Of a DNA stretch of 64,000 nt, positions 17,206 through 25,599 are shown in pieces (within the stretch, counting starts at the first letter, position 1; each line of letters begins with the position of its first letter). The notes below the pieces were generated by a model that saw only the letters and a program-made list of their open reading frames with translations, was not told the DNA's origin and searched no databases. Made by a program: the position numbers and the translations under genes. The stretch is from NCBI GenBank assembly GCA_049610385.1, contig JBMYZL010000009.1, positions 1 to 64,000 on the forward strand, read 5' to 3'. This stretch comes from JBMYZL01 sp049610385. Lineage in GTDB: Bacteria > Bacteroidota > Bacteroidia > Flavobacteriales_D > Sanyastnellaceae.

Positions 17206-18876
17206 ATGAAAAGGCCCTCATTCCCTGCCCCAATTTGGCTTTGGCTCCTCATTCCCACGCTTGGTCTGATGGCCATGGCTGCCAGACCCTTGCGCGAGAA
17301 TTACTTCGAAATTTCCAAACAACTGGAAATCATGAATGCCTTGTTTCGTGAACTCAACATCTTCTATGTCGATGAGTTGCAGCCGGGTGAAATCATGGAA
17401 ACTGGCATCCGAGCGATGGTCAATTCGCTCGACCCATATACCGTTTATTATCCCGAATCCCGCATGGAAGATTTGCGATTCATGACCACAGGGGAGTATG
17501 GTGGCGTCGGAGCGTCCGTCCAAGACATGTCCGGTCGCATCACCCTCGTCGACGTTCACCCGGGGTTTCCTGCAGACCGCGCCGGCTTGCGCATCGGGGA
17601 CATCTTGTTGAAGGTGGATGGACAATCTTTGGACGGACTTGGAATTGACCAAGTTTCCGAATGGCTTCAGGGAGCCACAGGTTCTGAAGTCGAAATCCAG
17701 TACCTGCCTTTGGGGGCCTCTCAACCCGAAAGCTTGGTCATTGTGAGAGAAAAAATCAAAGTTCCCGCGGTGCCATTCAGCGGCATTGTAGGCGACAGCA
17801 CGGCATACGTCGCATTGACTTCTTTCACGAGGAATTGTGCCGGGGAAGTGCGACAGGCCATCAAAGCCCTGAAAGACTCTGTCGGCATCCATTCGGTCAT
17901 TTTGGATTTGCGAGGCAATGGCGGTGGATTACTGAACGAGGCCGTCACCATGGTCAACCAGTTCATTCCCCAAGGCGAAGAAGTGGTCAAAACCAAAGGG
18001 AAAGTTGAAGATTGGGACAAAGTTTACAGCACCCGAGGAAAACCCATTGTGGAAACTGATCCGGTTTTTGTGCTCATCGATGCCACCAGTGCATCAGCCT
18101 CAGAAATTGTTGCCGGTACGCTCCAGGATTTGGACCGGGCGGTGATCATCGGGCAGGAGAGCTTCGGCAAAGGGTTGGTTCAACAAAACAAAGATTTGGC
18201 TTATGGGACCAAACTCAAGGTCACTGTGGCCAAATATTACACCCCCAGTGGACGGTGCATCCAACGTCTCCACTACAGCAGAGATGGTGCAGAGGCCATT
18301 CCCGATTCCTTGGTCAAAACCTTTTACACCCGCAACGGTCGTCCTGTTCAAGATGGCCAAGGCATCCAACCGGATATTGAAATTGAGCCCGCGTTCTATG
18401 GACATGTGTTGGAAGGTTTGTTTGCCAGCGGGACCATCTTCCGCTATGTCAATGATTTTGTAAGTGCCCATGACAGCATCGGAGAAGCCGCCGCCTTTCA
18501 GTTGGCATCGGAAGACTGGGACCAATTTGTATCATTCGCCGATGGCGACACCGCCTTGCACTACCCTTCTTCGACATCCCGCGCTTTTGAAGATGTCCTC
18601 GCCACAGCCAAGGAGGAGCGCTACTGGAATCTTGATTCTGCGGCCTTTGCCCAAATTCAAACGCTTCTGGCCCCTCAGCGGGAGCGAGACATCCTGGCCT
18701 TTCGCGAAGAAATTCAAGACGCCATAGAACAGGAGATTGTGATGAGATATCACCTGCAACCCGGTCTGATTGAATGGATGTTGCCGCATGATCCAGCAGT
18801 CAACAAAGCCTTGGAAATACTGGCGGATGGATCCATCCCTTCCATTTTATCAGGACCCGCCTCTACCGAAAAATGA
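17206..18876 (+). CDS. S41 family C-terminal processing peptidase
   Basis: This 556-residue periplasmic serine protease is anchored by an N-terminal membrane segment (about residues 8-26). Next come the N-terminal helical region, a PDZ domain (about 90-180; GEYGGVGASVQ and FPADRAGLRIGD), and the S41 catalytic fold with the serine in TSASASEIVAG (around residue 297) and the lysine in GKGLVQ (around 322). Such CtpA-type enzymes trim or degrade envelope proteins from the C-terminus. I place the start at ATG 17206, one base after the rnpA stop; the frame is open further upstream only because it overlaps rnpA. Its stop overlaps the next start (ATGA), so the two are translationally coupled. Confidence 0.93.
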   Translation: MKRPSFPAPIWLWLLIPTLGLMAMAARPLRENYFEISKQLEIMNALFRELNIFYVDELQPGEIMETGIRAMVNSLDPYTVYYPESRMEDLRFMTTGEYGGVGASVQDMSGRITLVDVHPGFPADRAGLRIGDILLKVDGQSLDGLGIDQVSEWLQGATGSEVEIQYLPLGASQPESLVIVREKIKVPAVPFSGIVGDSTAYVALTSFTRNCAGEVRQAIKALKDSVGIHSVILDLRGNGGGLLNEAVTMVNQFIPQGEEVVKTKGKVEDWDKVYSTRGKPIVETDPVFVLIDATSASASEIVAGTLQDLDRAVIIGQESFGKGLVQQNKDLAYGTKLKVTVAKYYTPSGRCIQRLHYSRDGAEAIPDSLVKTFYTRNGRPVQDGQGIQPDIEIEPAFYGHVLEGLFASGTIFRYVNDFVSAHDSIGEAAAFQLASEDWDQFVSFADGDTALHYPSSTSRAFEDVLATAKEERYWNLDSAAFAQIQTLLAPQRERDILAFREEIQDAIEQEIVMRYHLQPGLIEWMLPHDPAVNKALEILADGSIPSILSGPASTEK

Positions 18877-20450
18877 CGGCAGCTGAAAAGCGAGTGAACC
18901 GGGGGTATGCCTTTGGGATGGGTTGGACAGCCTTTGCCATGGTGTTTTCCAATCTTTTCATGTCATGGGGGGCGATGGCCTTGGTGTTGGCGTGGGGACA
19001 TGATCGCTGGGTTTTGGGGCCCCTGTTCAAAGGCCGTGATCGATCTTTCATTCAAGGCAGCACAGTGCTCTTGGCTGTCGTGGCTTTGATGGGTTGGCAA
19101 ATTCTAGGGCTCGGCTGGAGTGAGGACTTCTCCAATGGCTTGAGCCAACTTCGCATCAAACTCCCTTTTTTGGTTTTCCCCCTCGTGCTGTTGACCGGAC
19201 GTTGGGATCGGAGAGCATTGATGCAGTGGTGGCCCTACTGGTATGCGGCTATGGTGGGCTTGGGGTGCGCTGCGGCCTTATTGGCCGGCTGGTTGGGGAA
19301 TGCCCCCTCCGATGCACGCGGCTGGTCACCATTTATCAGCCATATTCGTTTCAGCCTGATGATTGCGACGGCTTGGGGTTGGATGGGGGCGATCTGGCTC
19401 CACAAAAAACCATCTCTGGCCCAGCGGAAGGCGGGATGGATGTGGTCGATGTTGACCCTTTTGGGTGGGCTTTTCATCTGTCAAACCACAACCCTAACGG
19501 GAATAGTTCTATTGCCCATCGTGGGCATGGCCCTCGTTTGGTGGGCTGGTTTGGAAAACATGGGGTGGTCACCCAAGGGCAGCCACCAACTCCTGTTGGC
19601 GGCCTGGTTGACACTTGTGCTTGGAACTGGGGGCGTGATGTGGCAGTTGCGACCGGTTTGGCCCAACCTTTCAGAATTCCCAACCCATTCTGCAGACGGC
19701 GAGGCGTACATGCACCATCCTGATCGTTGCTTGCGCGAAAACGGCCACTACATCTGGATGAACATCGCTTGGAACGAACTTCAGAAGGCCTGGAATGAAC
19801 AAAGCGAAATTCCATTTTATGGGCACAATGCACGGGGCTTGCCCGTGCGCATGACTTTGATTCGCTACATGACCTCGTTGGGTTTGAACAAAGACCGTGC
19901 GGGCTTGGAGACCCTGACAGAATCGGACATCCAGCGAATCGAATCCGGGGTGCCCTCCATTTTGGATTTGGAACACCACGGACTGATGCGGCGTTTCGAT
20001 ATTTTGAAGTTTGAATCAGATGCCATGTGGAGTGGCATCGCCCCATCAGGCCAATCCCTGATGCAGCGATTGGCTTACTGGAAAACAGGCTGGCACATCT
20101 TCCTCAAGAGTCCAGCTTGGGGAATGGGGACTGGTGATCTCGACCTCGCGTTTGCCCAAGCCTACAGAGAAAACGACAGGGGTCTTCTTCAACCTTATCA
20201 GCTGCGGGCGCACAATCAGTTTTTGTCCTTCGCCCTCGCCGGTGGGCCCGTCGGGGTGATGTTGTTCTTCTCCCTGTTTTTCGCCATGATTGCGGTCAGC
20301 CGCAGGCAACACGAGGGCCTCTGGACCACGATGACCCTGCTTTTTGTGCTCGTTTTCTTTCTGTCTTGCTGGAGCGAAGACACTTTGGAAACCCAGGCAG
20401 GAGTCACATGGGCTGGGTTGTTTATTGGCCTGCTTGGGCGGCGCTTGTAA
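18873..20450 (+). CDS. O-antigen-ligase-like polytopic membrane protein
   Basis: The 525-residue protein has about ten to twelve hydrophobic segments interrupted by one large periplasmic loop (about residues 270-430) and then a late segment beginning RAHNQFLSFALAGGPVG. The H-N-x-F motif followed by hydrophobic helices is the hallmark of the Wzy_C family, which includes O-antigen ligases and polymerases that transfer glycans onto lipid A-core. It begins four bases inside the protease gene. It converges with the GT2-GT9 gene, and the two coding regions overlap by 29 bases at their 3' ends. The precise acceptor is unknown; a protein O-oligosaccharyltransferase is an alternative. Confidence 0.82.
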   Translation: MTAAEKRVNRGYAFGMGWTAFAMVFSNLFMSWGAMALVLAWGHDRWVLGPLFKGRDRSFIQGSTVLLAVVALMGWQILGLGWSEDFSNGLSQLRIKLPFLVFPLVLLTGRWDRRALMQWWPYWYAAMVGLGCAAALLAGWLGNAPSDARGWSPFISHIRFSLMIATAWGWMGAIWLHKKPSLAQRKAGWMWSMLTLLGGLFICQTTTLTGIVLLPIVGMALVWWAGLENMGWSPKGSHQLLLAAWLTLVLGTGGVMWQLRPVWPNLSEFPTHSADGEAYMHHPDRCLRENGHYIWMNIAWNELQKAWNEQSEIPFYGHNARGLPVRMTLIRYMTSLGLNKDRAGLETLTESDIQRIESGVPSILDLEHHGLMRRFDILKFESDAMWSGIAPSGQSLMQRLAYWKTGWHIFLKSPAWGMGTGDLDLAFAQAYRENDRGLLQPYQLRAHNQFLSFALAGGPVGVMLFFSLFFAMIAVSRRQHEGLWTTMTLLFVLVFFLSCWSEDTLETQAGVTWAGLFIGLLGRRL

Positions 20451-22227
20451 TGCGGTCCACGGCGGCAACAATGTCCTGAGGCAGGAGGTTCAATGCCCCA
20501 GCGTCAGTCAATTCATCTGTTACCAAGGTTTCCACCCAGGGACCCAAGGGGCGCCAGCGTTCAGGCCAAACTGGAGCCGATGCGCCGAACAGCCCCACAA
20601 CTGGGGTTCCCAAAGCAGCCGCCAAATGCAATGGCCCCGTGCTCGCAGCCACGCAAACATCCACATGAGCCAACAAATCCATCAACTGGGGCAAATGGAA
20701 CTTCCCCGTCGCATCCACAACCTCGGGATGCTGCCAAGGCAATCCATCCAAAGATTTGCGTTCCATTGCTGTTCCAGTGACCCAGATTTGCCATCCCTCA
20801 CGCACCAATCCTTCAAGGACTGTTGCGTAACTGGTAACGTCAATGTTGTTGGCACTGCCATGTGATCCCGGATGGACCACTGCCCGAGGCTGATGAGATG
20901 GGTTTTGCGAGGCCAGGAACTCAGGCATTCTCCGTTTTTTCAACCGGATCCAAGGGGTCAAATCTTCATTTGGAGTTGGCAACTGCTTTCCTTGACATTC
21001 CAAGCCCGGAAGCAAACGTACCGGCTCGATCAACTGAAGTCCATGCCAAGCTTCGTGGAAACCACTCCTTTTCCGAGATTGCCAGACACCGTGAGTCAGG
21101 TGACGCCAAGTATGAGACCGGCGTTTCGAACCCACCAAAACGGGCACCTTCGCATCCACAAGCAACCGCAACAATTCTCGATCAGGAAAGGCAAGCACCG
21201 CCATGTCTGGCAAGGGCTCCCCTTTTGGCAACGCCTTCCCTGACGACCAGGTCACCACGCGATCTACATCCACACAAGCGTCACCCACCGCCCGCGCATA
21301 GGGACGTGAAACCCAGATCAACTCAAGAGAGGCCTTTGCATTGTCGCGCAACCAACCCACCACTGGCAGCGTCACGACCCCATCGCCAATGCCATCGGTT
21401 CGGCAAATCCAAACCCGTTCCACCTCAGTTCGTCCGGCTCTGGCCAAACCCAACAGACCCCGGATTCGGTTCCTGATTTTGCGGTACTTCTCCCCTGTGG
21501 CGTGGGCACTCCACCAGGCAATGTGCAAGCCCATCCAACCATCGCGCCACCCGCCTCGAAGGATTGCATTCTTGGTCCATTGAAACCCCTGTCGAAAGGC
21601 GATCTCCAAAAGTTTCGGGGGACGGTGTTTTTTTGAGGCCGTGGCGGAAATATCCGAAAAGAGCGCGATTTGGTTCAAATGGTCTTTGAAGCTGGGATAC
21701 GAATAATGAAGCAAGTCCCCAGCCAAATGTCCAACCCCTGCATCCTCCATAAGGGGTTCGAGCCGGTCATGTGGATTTTCCCCCGTCCATCGGGCCGCAT
21801 CCTTTCGCGCCAAGCGAATTTTGGTGTCAGGATACCACCCCCCATGCCGCACCCAATGGCCGCAGTAATTCGTCCGTCGATTCAACGACCAGGCCACCAC
21901 AGCCGCATGATTCCCAGTCTGCTTCCATTCGAACAAAGAAGCCTTCAATTCGGGGCTCAACGCTTCATCCGCATCCAAACTCAGCACGTGCGTCCCCGTC
22001 GCAAGTGACCACGCCAAATTTTTCTGTTCAATATGACCCAAAAAAGGCTGGTGAACCACCCGCGCACCCCATTCCAGGCCAATTTCGCAAGTCCCATCTG
22101 TGGAACCTGAGTCCACCACCACCACCTCATCTACCAAATCACGGAGCGAGGACAAGCACCGATGGATGTTTCGTTCCTCGTTCAGTGTGATGATCGCTGC
22201 GGTCAACTTCACCCGGGGTCCAAGCAT
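20422..22227 (-). CDS. Fused GT2-GT9 glycosyltransferase, LPS core-type
   Basis: This 601-residue cytoplasmic protein joins two glycosyltransferases. Residues 1 to about 260 are a GT2 domain of the WaaE/KdtX-like kind (ITLNEERNI, VVDSGSTDGT, the DxD-like LSLDADEALSPEL and YPDTKIRLARK). From about 271 a GT9 heptosyltransferase-like domain follows (WICRTDGIGDGVVTLPV, VVHPGSHGSANN and ASTGPLHLAAALGTPVVGLFG). Together they could add successive core sugars. The reading frame extends upstream over purD, but the ATG at 22227 is the natural start: MLGPRVKLTAAIITLNE is the GT2 N-terminus. It is divergent from purD with 33 bases between. Confidence 0.9.
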   Translation of the reverse strand: MLGPRVKLTAAIITLNEERNIHRCLSSLRDLVDEVVVVDSGSTDGTCEIGLEWGARVVHQPFLGHIEQKNLAWSLATGTHVLSLDADEALSPELKASLFEWKQTGNHAAVVAWSLNRRTNYCGHWVRHGGWYPDTKIRLARKDAARWTGENPHDRLEPLMEDAGVGHLAGDLLHYSYPSFKDHLNQIALFSDISATASKKHRPPKLLEIAFRQGFQWTKNAILRGGWRDGWMGLHIAWWSAHATGEKYRKIRNRIRGLLGLARAGRTEVERVWICRTDGIGDGVVTLPVVGWLRDNAKASLELIWVSRPYARAVGDACVDVDRVVTWSSGKALPKGEPLPDMAVLAFPDRELLRLLVDAKVPVLVGSKRRSHTWRHLTHGVWQSRKRSGFHEAWHGLQLIEPVRLLPGLECQGKQLPTPNEDLTPWIRLKKRRMPEFLASQNPSHQPRAVVHPGSHGSANNIDVTSYATVLEGLVREGWQIWVTGTAMERKSLDGLPWQHPEVVDATGKFHLPQLMDLLAHVDVCVAASTGPLHLAAALGTPVVGLFGASAPVWPERWRPLGPWVETLVTDELTDAGALNLLPQDIVAAVDRITSAAQAGQ

Positions 22228-22248
22228 GGTCGGCAAGTTAGGATGAAG

Positions 22249-22256
22249 TAGCTTTG
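22249..22256 (+). promoter_or_regulatory. Start-proximal -7 box of purD
   Basis: TAGCTTTG is an exact TAnnTTTG match and ends four bases before the purD ATG. If transcription begins at the usual distance the mRNA would be leaderless or nearly so. No TTG lies at the expected upstream distance. Confidence 0.45.
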
Positions 22257-22260
22257 CGGC

Positions 22261-23544
22261 ATGAAAGTTTTGTTGCTTGGAAGCGGCGGTCGCGAACATG
22301 CGATTGCATGGAAATTGGTCGAGAGTTCCCTGCTGAGCGAATTGCACATTGCACCAGGCAACGCAGGGATGGAGGCCATTCGTCCCGTCCAACCCATTTT
22401 GGTCAACAATTTGGATCCCATGGACTTCCAAGCCGTCAAGCGTTATGCCAAACGCCATGACATCCAATTGGTGGTAGTGGGTCCGGAGGCACCATTGGTG
22501 GGGGGATTGGCCGATGCGCTGGAGAAAGAAGGCATTTCCGTCATCGGTCCCGGTGCGAATGGAGCACAATTGGAAGGCAGCAAGGACTTTGCCAAAACTT
22601 TCATGGCTCGACACAACATCCCCACAGCTGCCTATCGTTCTTTTGATGCCACGGAATTGGAGGAGGCCATTGCTTTCCTGGATTCTTTCCAAGCCCCCTA
22701 CGTGTTGAAGGCAGATGGCCTGGCCGCAGGAAAAGGCGTGGTGATTGTGGACTCCAAGCAGGAGGCCGCCGCCACGTTGAGAAAAATGTTGGTGGACCAG
22801 CAATTTGGTGAGGCCGGCAATAAGGTGGTAATCGAAGAGTTTTTGGATGGGATTGAAGTCAGCATGTTCGCCATTACGGATGGCAAATCTTTTCATTTGT
22901 TGCCATCCGCAAAAGACTACAAGCGTGTTGGCGAAGGCGATACAGGCTTGAACACCGGAGGCATGGGGGCCATTTCACCTGTGCCTTTTGTAACACCAGA
23001 ATTTCAAGAAAAAGCCCTCAACCAAATCATCATCCCCACCATCAAAGGATTGCAAGCGGATGGAATTGAATACAAAGGCTTCTTGTTCTTCGGGTTGATG
23101 AAAGTCGGTGGTGATCCCTATGTCATTGAGTACAATTGTCGGCTGGGAGATCCTGAAACTGAGGTCATTTTGCCCCGCTTGAAAAGCGACCTGTTGCATT
23201 TGTTCGACAGCTTGTCGACGGGGCTGTTATCCGAATATGATATGGTGCTCGATGAACGCGCCACCTCCACGGTGATTTTGGCCAGCAGCGGCTACCCTGA
23301 GGGTTATGAAAAAGGAGAAGAAATTTCTGGCGCCGATGTGATGATGCAAAACGGCATGGTCTTTCACGCCGGAACCAAAATGTTCAGAAACAAGCTGGTC
23401 ACGAATGGGGGGCGTGTTTTGGCCTTGACTGGATGGGGGGTGAATTTGCAAGATGCCCTGAAGAACAGCTACACCTTGGCCGACAAAATCACATTTGCGG
23501 GGTCATTTTTTCGGAAGGACATCGGCAAAGATTGCTTGAACTAA
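22261..23544 (+). CDS. purD: Phosphoribosylamine--glycine ligase
   Basis: PurD joins phosphoribosylamine and glycine with ATP in the second step of purine synthesis. The 427-residue protein has the N-terminal glycine-rich start (VLLLGSGGREHAIAWKL), VVGPEAPLVGGLAD, the ATP-grasp domain (YVLKADGLAAGKGVVIV, about residues 140-160), the GDTGLNTGGMGA loop and the metal-binding YNCRLGDPE. Length and order are normal. The start is the ATG directly after a promoter-like box. purQ, another gene of the pathway, follows about 1.3 kb downstream on the same strand. Confidence 0.97.
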   Translation: MKVLLLGSGGREHAIAWKLVESSLLSELHIAPGNAGMEAIRPVQPILVNNLDPMDFQAVKRYAKRHDIQLVVVGPEAPLVGGLADALEKEGISVIGPGANGAQLEGSKDFAKTFMARHNIPTAAYRSFDATELEEAIAFLDSFQAPYVLKADGLAAGKGVVIVDSKQEAAATLRKMLVDQQFGEAGNKVVIEEFLDGIEVSMFAITDGKSFHLLPSAKDYKRVGEGDTGLNTGGMGAISPVPFVTPEFQEKALNQIIIPTIKGLQADGIEYKGFLFFGLMKVGGDPYVIEYNCRLGDPETEVILPRLKSDLLHLFDSLSTGLLSEYDMVLDERATSTVILASSGYPEGYEKGEEISGADVMMQNGMVFHAGTKMFRNKLVTNGGRVLALTGWGVNLQDALKNSYTLADKITFAGSFFRKDIGKDCLN

Positions 23545-23569
23545 CAGCAATCTCTTGCGTCGAGGGAAA

Positions 23570-23758
23570 TCAAATGATGTTCCCAGACTGCTTGGCCTTG
23601 GCGGTGTACTTTTTTTGCAACCGCAACCAAAAAGCAATGCCCCCCAAACCCAGAACAATCACAACCCAATTGAATCCCGAGCTGATGGGCACGAGAACGG
23701 TCTCGAAAGTCCACTCAATGAATTTGGCGACGGGGGTGATGATTTCCTGCGTGTTCAT
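23570..23758 (-). CDS. Small single-pass membrane protein (DUF6341-like)
   Basis: The 62-residue product starts MNTQEIITPVAKFIEW and has one strong membrane segment (WVVIVLGLGGIAFWL, about residues 31-46) followed by a basic tail (RLQKKYTAKAK). An upstream in-frame TTG would add 18 residues but the ATG at 23758 is more natural. Bacteroidota commonly carry a protein of this size and layout next to purD and a DUF6427 gene, so I assign it to the DUF6341 type by shape and position. Function unknown. It is opposite in direction to its two neighbours and fills almost the whole gap between them. Confidence 0.6.
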   Translation of the reverse strand: MNTQEIITPVAKFIEWTFETVLVPISSGFNWVVIVLGLGGIAFWLRLQKKYTAKAKQSGNII

Positions 23759-23814
23759 GTCCAGTATATTCGCGGCAATTCTGCCGATGTTGTGGCTGCA
23801 AAAGTAAAGCATTC

Positions 23815-24780
23815 GTGATATCCATCCTACGATCCAACCAACCCATTGCCTTGGGTTTGGGGCCCTTGGTCATGTTGGGGTGTGCCGCCATTGGATACTG
23901 GGGGTGGGGGTGGGATCCTGCCATTCTTCAAAAGCACGTGTTTTGGGGATTAATCACCCTGTTTTTCGTACACTTTCTCTACACCAAAGGTGGATTTGTT
24001 GAACGGGCAGATTCGGCGGTGGCCATCTTTGCGGCCTGGTTTTGGATGGCCGGATGTTCATTCCACTCGACTTTGTCCGGGACTTCCGGCTTAGGTTTGC
24101 TGCTGGCCCTGGGTGCTTGGCGTCCCATTTTGCAAATTCAGCGTCAACCATCTACCGGGCATTTGGGGTTTGTGGCCGGTGCGCTGATGGGCTTGTCATG
24201 CTGGTTGGAACCCGGACTTTGGGGAGGCGTGGTCGGAATGCTCTTGAGCCATTTCATCACAAGATCTTTCCAAGCACGAGAGATTGCCCTGGTGTTCATG
24301 GGGCTGCTGTGGCCCTGGGTCATGCTGTCTGCATGGATCTGGATTCTTTCGGACATTGAGGGACTGGCCTTTGTCCCTCATCTCCCAGCGTTACCAGTGA
24401 ACTTCGAACTTGGCCCTCTTGAGGTCCCAGTTTGGGGCTTTTTGGTTTTGGGTGTCTGGCTGCTTTGGGGAGTTTGGACGATGGTGGGGATGCAGTCGCG
24501 CTTGGGTGTGACCACCCAAATCATCCGCCGAAATACGTTCATCCTCAGTTGGACTTCGGCCGGCGGATCATTGCTGATGGATGCTTGGAACCCAGAAATC
24601 AGTGGACTTTCGCCGTTGAGTTGGGGTCTTCTCGCCATTGGTTCCAGTTGGGTGGCAGGTGTGTTGGTACCACAACCCGGTCGGGCTTTTGATGAACTTG
24701 GGCAAAAGCGGCAATGGACCCTTGCGGCGATTGGTTTTTTCTGCCTGGCCTATGCCCTGGCCGTTTGGTCAGATGCTTGA
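23815..24780 (+). CDS. DUF6427-type polytopic membrane protein
   Basis: The 321-residue product is almost entirely hydrophobic, with about nine to ten membrane segments, and starts MISILRSNQPIALG, the N-terminal pattern of the DUF6427 family of Bacteroidota. The start is GTG at 23815; the next in-frame ATG would remove about 20 residues including the conserved beginning. No catalytic motif is visible and the role is unknown. It lies 44 bases before purQ on the same strand and is separated from purD by the small opposite-strand gene. Confidence 0.72.
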   Translation: MISILRSNQPIALGLGPLVMLGCAAIGYWGWGWDPAILQKHVFWGLITLFFVHFLYTKGGFVERADSAVAIFAAWFWMAGCSFHSTLSGTSGLGLLLALGAWRPILQIQRQPSTGHLGFVAGALMGLSCWLEPGLWGGVVGMLLSHFITRSFQAREIALVFMGLLWPWVMLSAWIWILSDIEGLAFVPHLPALPVNFELGPLEVPVWGFLVLGVWLLWGVWTMVGMQSRLGVTTQIIRRNTFILSWTSAGGSLLMDAWNPEISGLSPLSWGLLAIGSSWVAGVLVPQPGRAFDELGQKRQWTLAAIGFFCLAYALAVWSDA

Positions 24781-24812
24781 CCCGATTCTTTCAATCGTGC
24801 CCAAAAAAATCC

Positions 24813-24820
24813 GAACTTCG
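24813..24820 (+). promoter_or_regulatory. Possible start-proximal -7 box of purQ
   Basis: GAACTTCG, one base off TAnnTTCG at its first position, ends four bases before the purQ ATG, the same spacing as for purD and the 60560 lipoprotein. The match is weaker than those two. Confidence 0.25.
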
Positions 24821-24824
24821 CCAC

Positions 24825-25517
24825 ATGAAAATTGGTGTTGTCACCTTTCCTGGTTCCAACTGCGACATGGACATGGTCCATGCACTCCAGAATGATTTGG
24901 GTTTCGATGTGGTTCAACTTTGGCACAAAGACCGCGATTTGCAAGGTGTTGATGCCGTGGTATTGCCCGGTGGATTTTCCTACGGTGATTACCTGAGAAG
25001 TGGAGCGATTGCACGCTTTTCACCCATCATGGGAGAAGTGGTCGGCTTCGCCAACAGAGGGGGGCGCGTTCTGGGCATTTGCAATGGCTTCCAAATTTTG
25101 TGCGAAGCAGGCCTCTTGCCCGGAACCCTCATGCACAACGAAAACCGAAAGTTCATTTGTGAAAATGTTTGGCTCAAACCCGTCTCCCAGACAGCCTGTT
25201 TGACCCGTGATTTATCCGATGTCGGTGCCTTGCAAATCCCCATTGCCCATGGCGAAGGCAACTATTTCATCGAACCGGATGGATTGAAGCGTTTGCAGGA
25301 CAACGACTCCATTTTGTTTCAATACGCAGAATCCAATGGCGATGTGTCGAAATGGTCGAACCCCAATGGTTCTACCTTCAATATCGCAGGTGTCGCGAAC
25401 GAACGACTCAACGTATTTGGAATGATGCCACATCCTGAACGCGCCACAAATGAACAGTTGGGGAACATCGACGGACTGGGCATTCTTCGTGGACTGGCCT
25501 TGTTGGTGGAAGCGTAA
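24825..25517 (+). CDS. purQ: Phosphoribosylformylglycinamidine synthase, glutaminase subunit
   Basis: PurQ hydrolyses glutamine and hands ammonia to PurL for conversion of FGAR to FGAM. This 230-residue class I amidotransferase has the cysteine nucleophile in RVLGICNGFQIL, the GGFSYGDYLRSGAIA loop, and the histidine-glutamate pair in MMPHPERA. I start it at ATG 24825 (MKIGVVTFPGSNCD); the frame is open upstream only through overlap with the membrane protein gene. It is a stand-alone subunit, so PurS and a short PurL should be encoded elsewhere, whereas many Bacteroidota have one fused long PurL. Confidence 0.96.
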   Translation: MKIGVVTFPGSNCDMDMVHALQNDLGFDVVQLWHKDRDLQGVDAVVLPGGFSYGDYLRSGAIARFSPIMGEVVGFANRGGRVLGICNGFQILCEAGLLPGTLMHNENRKFICENVWLKPVSQTACLTRDLSDVGALQIPIAHGEGNYFIEPDGLKRLQDNDSILFQYAESNGDVSKWSNPNGSTFNIAGVANERLNVFGMMPHPERATNEQLGNIDGLGILRGLALLVEA

Positions 25518-25573
25518 TCCCCTCTCCAGCAAGGCAATTTCTCAAAGTTTCATGCGTGTAAACATGGAACGAT

Positions 25574-25581
25574 TAGATTTG
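25574..25581 (+). promoter_or_regulatory. Candidate -7 box of dxs
   Basis: TAGATTTG matches TAnnTTTG exactly and ends 18 bases before the dxs ATG. The upstream half (TTTC, 25548-25551) is imperfect and 22 bases away. No other signal is visible in the 82-base gap after purQ. Confidence 0.4.
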
Positions 25582-25599
25582 TTGTCATAGCGCCGGGCA

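Noticed and set aside
22228..22896. N-terminal extension of the GT2-GT9 protein by 223 residues.
   Set aside because: The extra frame runs antisense through purD and lacks any conserved residues; the GT2 domain begins at the ATG 22227.
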